Positions 7,401 to 12,428 of a stretch of 12,428 nt of DNA are shown in pieces. The stretch spans positions 1 to 12,428 of the forward strand of contig DFTH01000001.1 in NCBI GenBank assembly GCA_002379425.1. The letters are read 5' to 3'. The translations under genes and the position numbers were made by a program. The notes beneath the pieces are model-generated. The model did not search any database, was not told the origin of the DNA, and saw only the letters and a list, made by a program, of their open reading frames with translations. The stretch comes from Prevotella sp. UBA4217. Its GTDB lineage: Bacteria; Bacteroidota; Bacteroidia; Bacteroidales; Bacteroidaceae. Position 1 is the first letter of the stretch, and each line of letters begins with the position of its first letter.

Positions 7401-8477
7401 GTCCTTGTCCGTGCCTACCCAGGTGCGCTGCTTGCTGTCAATCAGCGTACTGACGACACAGGCCGAGCCTATCGTGTTACGCACTCCAAGTTTATAGCCC
7501 ATATACTGGAAGCCGTTCGACACGATCGGCTGCTTGTATATGCCCTTCTGCAAGAGTCCAAGCCAGATATTGCCACTGCGGTCCTCAATGATGGAATAGA
7601 CCTTGCCCTGTGCCAGATTGACCTCCATGCTGAAGAAGGGGTTGTCTGTCACCTCGTCCCTTCTGGGGTCGTAGATGGCGATGCCCTTGCCGTCATAGCC
7701 CACGAGGATATGGTCATAGCGGTCACAGTGAAGGGCTGATATCTGGGTAGTGCCTATCTGATCGACATGCACGAACTGCCCACCTTTCTGACGGAACAGG
7801 CCTGAGTTGGTACCCACATAGACATTCCCCTCCTTGTCCTCACAGACACAGTTCAGGATCAGGTCACTCCTGTCCATCAGGTACTGCTGCATCCTGCTGC
7901 CATCGTAGCACAACAGTCCCTTGGCGGATGTCAGCATCCACAGGTTGCCCTTCTTGTCCTCCAGCAGCGCGTTCACGGTATGGATGTCGGCAAAACTGTC
8001 GCCCAACTGCCGGGCGGTGCCCTGGTCGATGAACTTCATCACGCCGAGCCCCGACGTGCCGACTAATATCTCGCCTTTCTTATTCTCTATGAAGCAGGTG
8101 GCATAGCCATAGTTCTCATTTCCCTGATGGTCGAGCATCTTCACGCGATGGAAGGATTCCCCGTCCCAGGTCTGCAGGGCACCGTACATACCAAAGTAGA
8201 ACAATCCGTTCTTGTCCTGCACCATCGTGTTCACATAATTGCTGGCCAGCGTCCTGTCCTGCTCGTTCTCTTTCTTAAACACGCGGAACTGGTAGCCGTC
8301 ATAGCGGTTGATGCCGTTACGAGTGGTCGCCCAGATATATCCTTCCTTATCGAGATACATCTGCGTAACAAAACTGCTTGACAACTGATTGTCCGTGCTG
8401 AAGAACTTACCCATCTGGGCATGACAATTAAGCACGAAACACCATGCTATTAGCGTTAGTAGAAAGTTAGGTCGCAT
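4494..8477 (-). CDS. Hybrid two-component system sensor/regulator (HTCS)
   Basis: A complete 1327-residue one-protein two-component system that senses a glycan breakdown product in the periplasm and regulates glycan-use genes. Residues 1-21 are a signal peptide or anchor (LTLIAWCFVLNCHAQ). Residues about 25-650 hold some 14 repeats of the Reg_prop type (such as DRSGNIWLG, DLHGKLWIGSDHGL), as expected for two seven-bladed propellers. A Y_Y_Y domain (about 700-745) precedes a membrane helix (about 765-785). The HisKA box FFINMSHEIRTP has the phospho-acceptor H818. The ATPase domain has the N-box NILSNAFKF (from N930) and GTGIGL. The receiver domain has EDDEE and the phospho-acceptor D1122 in ISDVMMPEMDG. 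The last 100 residues form an AraC-type double helix-turn-helix. The ATG at 8477 is preferred over an in-frame TTG at 8504, which lies inside the promoter -7 element. It is divergent from the GH115-CE15 gene, its probable target; the ligand is inferred to be a xylan oligosaccharide. Confidence 0.95.
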   Translation of the reverse strand: MRPNFLLTLIAWCFVLNCHAQMGKFFSTDNQLSSSFVTQMYLDKEGYIWATTRNGINRYDGYQFRVFKKENEQDRTLASNYVNTMVQDKNGLFYFGMYGALQTWDGESFHRVKMLDHQGNENYGYATCFIENKKGEILVGTSGLGVMKFIDQGTARQLGDSFADIHTVNALLEDKKGNLWMLTSAKGLLCYDGSRMQQYLMDRSDLILNCVCEDKEGNVYVGTNSGLFRQKGGQFVHVDQIGTTQISALHCDRYDHILVGYDGKGIAIYDPRRDEVTDNPFFSMEVNLAQGKVYSIIEDRSGNIWLGLLQKGIYKQPIVSNGFQYMGYKLGVRNTIGSACVVSTLIDSKQRTWVGTDKDGLYIFGADDKLIRHLKEGYPSTVMTLAEDGDGHIWLGSYGEGGGWIDPVTMQYHRLSYPQDEHLIIMDFALDPEGRLWAATMRHGVLCLTPHDGQIREYTMMPGADKDRKMNSITNNYVSQVSISPDGNRLYAATSMGLCCLELKTGSWTSTLGTNCPNYSVPVRIAREYDGVLWYGTNDGLYGYNLKTKATRHFTTAEGLSDNGVSTIERDLHGKLWIGSDHGLSCYNPVTEKWQNYFADNGLQGNEFSDGASFTTPNGTIIMGGTGGVTWFKPQDIVQSKWVANVQLTSFSINGNSVNTASKSDGYQVTEKNVIKSNRFELSYQDNSFAIQFSTLTYENPEHISYLYSINGEPYSRLKAGMNELTFSHLPQGTYRFRVKAERNGLETPVREFTVIVHSPWYRSAWAYFFYALIAGLFLWQFLAYRRHKVQSMLRLQEHLHAEELGEAKLRFFINMSHEIRTPMTLIITPLLSLIKNEGDPAKKSVYETIKRNAERILSLINQMMDLRKIDKGQMQMRMSETDLVGFVQDIYTLFVGQAKTKRINLLYEHDSDALPVWIDRANFDKVVMNILSNAFKFTPAGGEIGIRLTHDEKSAVIAIRDNGEQIPADKLDRIFERFYQTPTSVNDRHAGTGIGLDLTRSLVELHHGTISAHNLEQGCEFIVTIPLGNAHLRPEEMVSEAEGTTSVLLSTEEDEVQAEPMPDLQGPQSGRPKIVIAEDDEEIRNFLEAELGADYEVHACVNGREALGEVLRTIPDIVISDVMMPEMDGNTLCSKLKTNPNTNYIPVILLTAKSRDEDKLEGLETGADAYIVKPFNMDILRRTIINQINMHRLLRLKFERNDELEEQVSDIRLKSPDEKLLERIMDCINKNLNNSDLSVDMIADQAGISRVHLHRKMKELTGQTPHDFIRNIRLKKAAQLLANQGMNVTEVMYACGFANSASFSTVFKRFYGMSPRDYMREHEERS

Positions 8478-8501
8478 TGTCTTGTTTATATTTTCCCGAT
8501 G

Positions 8502-8532
8502 CAAAGATAATGTTTTTTTTATTTACAGCAAA
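8502..8532 (-). promoter_or_regulatory. Promoter of the HTCS gene
   Basis: On the minus strand TTTG (8532-8529), a 19 bp spacer and TATCTTTG (8509-8502) match the Bacteroidetes promoter consensus exactly. Transcription should begin near 8495, so the leader before the ATG at 8477 is only about 18 bases. The full match suggests constitutive expression of the sensor. Confidence 0.75.
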
Positions 8533-8573
8533 GAAAAAGTCAAAAAAAGCAAAACTTTGTTCCTTTTTCTTGC
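8528..8573. repeat. Inverted repeat joining the two divergent promoters
   Basis: GCAAAGAAAAAG (8528-8539) and CTTTTTCTTGC (8563-8573) are inverted copies that differ by one extra A, separated by 23 bases. The left arm contains the -33 element of the HTCS promoter and the right arm the -33-like CTTG of the enzyme gene. A regulator bound between or across the arms could affect both genes. A role as HTCS operator is inference; the region is so A/T-rich that chance similarity is possible. Confidence 0.4.
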
Positions 8574-8602
8574 ATCCTTCTCGTTTTTATTTGCTATATT
8601 TG
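8569..8602 (+). promoter_or_regulatory. Promoter of the GH115-CE15 gene
   Basis: TATATTTG (8595-8602) is a perfect -7 element. The -33 element is poor: only CTTG (8569-8572), at a long spacing of 22 bases. A weak -33 is what one expects of a promoter that needs an activator, here presumably the divergent HTCS. The start would be near 8609, leaving about 25 bases before the ATG. Confidence 0.55.
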
Positions 8603-8633
8603 CACACAGAATCATCACTAACAGGTATCAACA

Positions 8634-11600
8634 ATGAAAAAAATCCTACTAAAAACCAAGACTTTGCTGTCTGCCATCCTTCTGATAGCGGTAGCCACGA
8701 TTCAGGCTGCAGACCAGTTCGTAGTGTTCCAACCAGCGACCGACACCTGGCAGTTGCAGAGTCCCGTCATCACCTTCAGTCCCCAGGAGCATCAGTGCGT
8801 GCACCTTGCCGCTGCCAACCTCCTGGCCGACTTTGCCAAGGTAACGGGCACCAAGGCTATCCAGCGCGAGGAAGGAGCCACCATCCTCATCGGTACCGTG
8901 GGGGTTAGTCCACAGATCGACCAGTGGGTGAAACAGGGCGAACTGCGCGACCTCAAGGGGAAGACGGAGAAATACCTGATTAAGACCATCGGCGGCCAAC
9001 TCGTCATAGCGGGCAGCGATAAGAGAGGCACCGTGTATGGCATCTATGAATTGTCACGACAGATGGGCGTGTCGCCATGGTACTACTGGGCCGACGTCCC
9101 CGTCGAACAGCATCAGGCGCTCTACATCAAGAAAGGCGAATATACCGACGGGGAGCCTGCCGTGCGCTACCGCGGACTGTTCCTCAACGACGAGGCACCA
9201 TGCCTCACCTCCTGGGTGAAGAACACCTTCGGCACCGACTACGGCGGCCATCAGTTCTATGAGAAGGTCTTCGAACTTATCCTCCGCCTGAAGGGCAACT
9301 ACCTATGGCCTGCCATGTGGGGATGGGCCTTCTATGCCGACGACCCCGAGAACCTCAGGACGGCCGACGCCATGGGCGTGATGATGGGCACGTCGCACCA
9401 CGAGCCGATGGCCCGCAACCACCAGGAGTATGCCCGCGACCGCAAGGGCTGGGGCGCCTGGAACTACGCCACGAACAAGCCGAACCTCGACCGTTTCTTC
9501 CGTGAGGGCATCGAGCGCATGAAGGGCACCGACGACATCGTGACCATCGGCATGCGCGGCGACGGCGACGAGGCCATGGGCAGGGGTACGGACACGAAAC
9601 TCCTGGAGAGCATCATCAACAACCAGCGCCGCATCATCAAGGAGGTGACGGGGCGCCCCGCCAAGGAGACCGCCCAGATATGGGCCTTATATAAAGAGGT
9701 GCAGGACTACTACGATGCCGGCCTGCGCGTGCCCGACGACGTGACCATCCTGCTCTGCGACGACAACTGGGGCAACGTGCGCCGGCTGCCGACCGCCGAG
9801 GAACAGAAGCGCAAAGGCGGCTGGGGACTCTACTACCACGTCGATTACGTCGGTGCTCCCCGCAACTCCAAGTGGATCAACGTCACCCCGATCCAGAATA
9901 TGTGGGAGCAGTTGCAACTGGCCTATAACGGGGGCATCCAGAAACTGTGGATCCTCAACGTGGGCGACCTGAAGCCCATGGAGTATCCCATCCAACTCTT
10001 CATGGACATGGCGTGGAACCCGTCGAGATACCAGGTGACCAACCTGCTCGACCACACCCGCGACTTCTGCGCAGAGAGTTTCGGCAAGGATCAGGCCTGC
10101 GAGGCTGCCAGTATCCTGAACCTCGTCAGCAAGTACAACGGCCGCATCACCTCCGAGATGCTCGATGCCACCACCTATACCACCGATGAGTTCGCCCAGG
10201 TGGTCAGCGAGTATCAGGCCCTTGAGGCGCGCGCCCTCCGCCAGTTCATCACCCTCAGGCCCGAGTGCCGCGATGCCTATCGCCAGATCATCCTCTTCCC
10301 CGTGCAGGCCATGGGCAATATCTATGAGATGTACTATGCACAGGCCATGAACAACCAGTTGGCCGCCCAGGGCGACCCCGACGCCAACTGTTGGGCCGAG
10401 CGCTGCCGCCAGGCCTTCAGGCGCGACTCACTGCTGAACCTGCAGTACAACAAGGAGATCGCCGGAGGCAAGTGGGACGGTATGATGACGCAGAAGCATA
10501 TCAGTTACACCTCCTGGAACGACAACTATCCCCGCGACCTGTGCCCGTACCTTGCCGAAGTGCCGGAGCCCGCTAACGGACCTCTATTCAGTCCTCGCGA
10601 CGGCTATATCAGCATCGAGGCCGAGCACACCTACAGCCGCACGGACGCCGGCAATGCCAAGTGGACTGTCATCCCGGGCATGGGACGCACGCTGAGCGGC
10701 GTGGCCCTGATGCCCTACACCGCCGCTACCGACGATGCCAAACTAACCTACTACTTCACCGCCCCCAAGGATGTGAAGACTGCAAAGGTACATATCATCA
10801 CAAAGTCCACGCTTGACTTCCTGGACAAAGGAGGCCTCATCTATGATGCCACCATCGACGATGGACAGCCGGCCAGCATCAACTTCAACAGTAACCTCAA
10901 CGAGAAGCCCGAGAACATCTACTCCATCTATTACCCCACAGTAGCCAGGCGAGTGGTGGAGAAGACGGTGGAACTGCCCTTGGCTGAGGGAAAGGATTAC
11001 CACGTGCTCACCCTCCATCCGCAGGACCCCGGCATCGTCTTTGAGAAGATTGTCATCGACTTTGGCGGGTATAAGCCCCAATACCTTTTCGGCAAGGAGT
11101 CACCCAAACTGTATAATGCCGACCTTTCATCCATCAATGACAAGACATTGCCCTTGGTCTATGATGTAGAGAATACTGGAGCAGATTATCCGAAATCCAC
11201 CATGCTCCCTGCTGCCGCACTCCCCATCCTTAAGGACCTGCCCGACCCGCTGGAGCGTGTCAACAGTTTTAGCGACTGGTCACGCCGTCGCAGTGAGATC
11301 TCCCAACTCATCCAGCACTTCGGCATCGGCGAGAAGCCTGCCGTCGGCAAGGAGCAGGTAAAGGCCCGCATGGATGGCGACACCCTGATTGTCGATGTCA
11401 CCGTTGGCAAAGAGACCCTCACCCTGCGCAGTGAGATCCGCTATCCTGCCACCGGCGAGGCTCCTTACGCCCTGATGATCGGCACCAGCGGCATCGCACT
11501 CCCCAAGCAACTCTTCGACAACCGTCCCATCGCCACGATGGTGTTCCACGAGAAGCAGGTCAACGACTACGGCCAGTGGGGTCCCCACCACGAACGTGGC

Positions 11601-12251
11601 GAGCACAACTTTGACCGTCTCTACCCCGACCTGAAAGACAACGGCGCCTATAGCGAATGGGCCTGGGGCCTGAGCCGACTGATTGACGGGCTCCAGTTGT
11701 TAGGTCCTGAAGTGACGAAGATTGATACGAAGCACATCGGTGTTACAGGGTGTTCCTACGCCGGCAAGATGGCCCTCTACTGCGGCGCCTTCGACGAGCG
11801 CGTGGCTCTCACCATCGCCCAGGAGCCCGGTGGCGGCGGGGCTGCTGCCTGGCGCGCCTCCCACCAGAAGGACAGCGTGGAGAATCTCGAACGCACCGAC
11901 TACCATTGGTTCCTCGAGAGCCAGCGCACCAACTTCTCTGGCGACAGCGTCTATATGCTGCCTTACGACCAGCACGAACTCTGTGCCCTCATCTGTCCCC
12001 GTGCGCTGCTGCTGTTGGGCAATCCCGACTTCAAGTGGTTGGCCGACGATGCCATGCTCGTATCTGCCAAGGCTGCCCATAAGGTGTGGGAACGCTTCGA
12101 GATTGCCGACCGCATGGGATGGAGCATCGTCGGCGGGCATGGTCACTGTCAGTTGCCTGAGCGCCAATGGCCTGAAGTACAGGCATTCATCGACCGCTTC
12201 CTGCTCGGACGCAACACGAACACTGCCAACGTCCAAGTCTTCTCCAAATAA
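8634..12251 (+). CDS. Secreted GH115 alpha-glucuronidase / CE15 glucuronoyl esterase fusion
   Basis: A 1205-residue two-enzyme protein for glucuronoxylan. Residues 1-25 are a type I signal peptide (cut near IQA-AD); there is no lipobox, so it is probably periplasmic. Residues about 26-825 form a GH115 enzyme, which removes (4-O-methyl)glucuronic acid from xylan. Its barrel shows GLFLNDEAP (181-189), WPAMWGWAF (225-233), GTSHHEPMARN (252-262), MRGDGDEA (307-314) and LCDDNWGNVRR (374-384). The GH115 C-terminal domain starts at YISIEAEH (658) and ends near DFGGYKPQYLFG. Residues about 835-1200 form a CE15 esterase, which cuts the ester between glucuronic acid and lignin. S1041 in GCSYAGK is the nucleophile, E1064 in QEPGGGG the probable acid and H1171 in GHGHCQ the probable base. 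The usual motif is GCSRxGK; Tyr1042 replaces Arg. The reading frame is continuous, with no second signal peptide. It is divergent from the HTCS and looks monocistronic. Confidence 0.93.
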   Translation: MKKILLKTKTLLSAILLIAVATIQAADQFVVFQPATDTWQLQSPVITFSPQEHQCVHLAAANLLADFAKVTGTKAIQREEGATILIGTVGVSPQIDQWVKQGELRDLKGKTEKYLIKTIGGQLVIAGSDKRGTVYGIYELSRQMGVSPWYYWADVPVEQHQALYIKKGEYTDGEPAVRYRGLFLNDEAPCLTSWVKNTFGTDYGGHQFYEKVFELILRLKGNYLWPAMWGWAFYADDPENLRTADAMGVMMGTSHHEPMARNHQEYARDRKGWGAWNYATNKPNLDRFFREGIERMKGTDDIVTIGMRGDGDEAMGRGTDTKLLESIINNQRRIIKEVTGRPAKETAQIWALYKEVQDYYDAGLRVPDDVTILLCDDNWGNVRRLPTAEEQKRKGGWGLYYHVDYVGAPRNSKWINVTPIQNMWEQLQLAYNGGIQKLWILNVGDLKPMEYPIQLFMDMAWNPSRYQVTNLLDHTRDFCAESFGKDQACEAASILNLVSKYNGRITSEMLDATTYTTDEFAQVVSEYQALEARALRQFITLRPECRDAYRQIILFPVQAMGNIYEMYYAQAMNNQLAAQGDPDANCWAERCRQAFRRDSLLNLQYNKEIAGGKWDGMMTQKHISYTSWNDNYPRDLCPYLAEVPEPANGPLFSPRDGYISIEAEHTYSRTDAGNAKWTVIPGMGRTLSGVALMPYTAATDDAKLTYYFTAPKDVKTAKVHIITKSTLDFLDKGGLIYDATIDDGQPASINFNSNLNEKPENIYSIYYPTVARRVVEKTVELPLAEGKDYHVLTLHPQDPGIVFEKIVIDFGGYKPQYLFGKESPKLYNADLSSINDKTLPLVYDVENTGADYPKSTMLPAAALPILKDLPDPLERVNSFSDWSRRRSEISQLIQHFGIGEKPAVGKEQVKARMDGDTLIVDVTVGKETLTLRSEIRYPATGEAPYALMIGTSGIALPKQLFDNRPIATMVFHEKQVNDYGQWGPHHERGEHNFDRLYPDLKDNGAYSEWAWGLSRLIDGLQLLGPEVTKIDTKHIGVTGCSYAGKMALYCGAFDERVALTIAQEPGGGGAAAWRASHQKDSVENLERTDYHWFLESQRTNFSGDSVYMLPYDQHELCALICPRALLLLGNPDFKWLADDAMLVSAKAAHKVWERFEIADRMGWSIVGGHGHCQLPERQWPEVQAFIDRFLLGRNTNTANVQVFSK

Positions 12252-12255
12252 ATCG

Positions 12256-12288
12256 AGCCCCATCGCCTGTTGTCTGGGCGGTGGGGCT
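12256..12288 (+). terminator. Terminator-like hairpin after the GH115-CE15 gene
   Basis: AGCCCCATCGCC (12256-12267) pairs with GGCGGTGGGGCT (12277-12288) over 12 bp with one G-T wobble and a 9-base loop. It begins four bases after the stop codon of the enzyme gene. No T-tract follows (ATAAAG), so it may stabilise the 3' end or work with a factor rather than act as a classical intrinsic terminator. Its position suggests that the enzyme gene is transcribed alone. Confidence 0.6.
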
Positions 12289-12305
12289 ATAAAGTTTCAT
12301 CTTGG

Positions 12306-12344
12306 TAACAGGGTACCGACCGGATAACAAAAGAACCCCTGTTA
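12306..12344. repeat. Inverted repeat TAACAGGG/CCCTGTTA
   Basis: TAACAGGG (12306-12313) and CCCTGTTA (12337-12344) are exact inverted copies 23 bases apart. A second overlapping pair, GTACCG (12313-12318) and CGGTAC (12347-12352), would allow an alternative fold. No gene is seen nearby in the window, so the purpose is unknown; it may be the remnant of a second 3' structure. Confidence 0.4.
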
Positions 12345-12391
12345 TGCGGTACGCCTTACGCGCGGGCGCGGTAGTAGGGAAAATCCGAAAA

Positions 12392-12418
12392 TACGTGTCC
12401 CACCTGTCCTACGTGTCC
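12392..12418 (+). repeat. 9-bp tandem repeat, three units (TACGTGTCC type)
   Basis: Three contiguous nonamers read TACGTGTCC, CACCTGTCC, TACGTGTCC. The outer two are identical and the middle one differs at two positions. The array lies in noncoding DNA ten bases from the window edge and does not continue clearly to the end (ACGGCGCAGG). The rest of 12289-12428 holds no recognisable gene. Confidence 0.7.
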
Positions 12419-12428
12419 ACGGCGCAGG

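Noticed and set aside
8478..8504. N-terminal extension of the HTCS from a TTG at 8504
   Set aside because: The TTG is part of the TATCTTTG promoter element, and the ATG at 8477 opens directly onto a good signal peptide.
10741..11200. Slightly lower GC around the GH115/CE15 junction as a sign of two genes or a recent fusion artefact
   Set aside because: The reading frame continues without stop, the domain order is coherent, and there is no internal signal peptide or promoter-like element; the GC shift is small and judged only by eye.
11722..12327. Plus-strand frame of 201 residues overlapping the CE15 domain
   Set aside because: It is the other frame of a conserved hydrolase sequence; the Ser/Pro/Ala-rich translation is typical of a frame shadow.

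Overview
The window looks like chromosomal DNA of a gut or rumen Bacteroidales bacterium, most likely Prevotella or a close relative (Segatella, Xylanibacter). The evidence is the promoter grammar (TTTG, a 19-20 bp spacer, TAnnTTTG, with hardly any Shine-Dalgarno sequence), a DUF4923-type lipoprotein, a Bacteroidetes-style arginine cluster, and a hybrid two-component system (HTCS) facing a polysaccharide-degrading enzyme. No mobile element, tRNA or CRISPR array is visible.

Layout. Bases 1-130 look like the promoter and leader of a ribosomal RNA operon reading leftwards out of the window; the 16S gene itself is not included. Bases 131-374 hold no gene except the promoter of the next one. A small DUF4923-like lipoprotein follows (375-974, +). 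Next comes an arginine operon on the + strand: argR (1057-1533) behind a recognisable promoter and a near-consensus ARG box, a GNAT acyltransferase (1561-2175) that is a good candidate for the first enzyme of the pathway, argG (2232-3434) and argC (3461-4444). A strong hairpin at 4459-4491 ends both argC and the convergent gene beyond it. Two short tandem repeats lie in this operon: an 8-bp array between the GNAT gene and argG, and a 7-bp array inside the argC reading frame.

The right half is a carbohydrate-response module. A 1327-residue HTCS sensor/regulator (8477-4494, -) is transcribed divergently from a 1205-residue secreted enzyme (8634-12251, +). That enzyme fuses a GH115 xylan alpha-1,2-glucuronidase to a CE15 glucuronoyl esterase. 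Both halves act on the same side group of glucuronoxylan: CE15 would cut the ester joining (4-O-methyl)glucuronic acid to lignin alcohols, and GH115 would remove the uronic acid from xylose. The HTCS presumably senses a xylan-derived oligosaccharide and activates the enzyme gene. No SusC/SusD pair is in the window. The CE15 half has Tyr where the family motif GCSRxGK normally has Arg, which is the most notable biochemical oddity here. The last 177 bases hold a terminator-like hairpin and a 9-bp tandem repeat but no gene.

All family assignments come from reading motifs by eye; no database search was possible.
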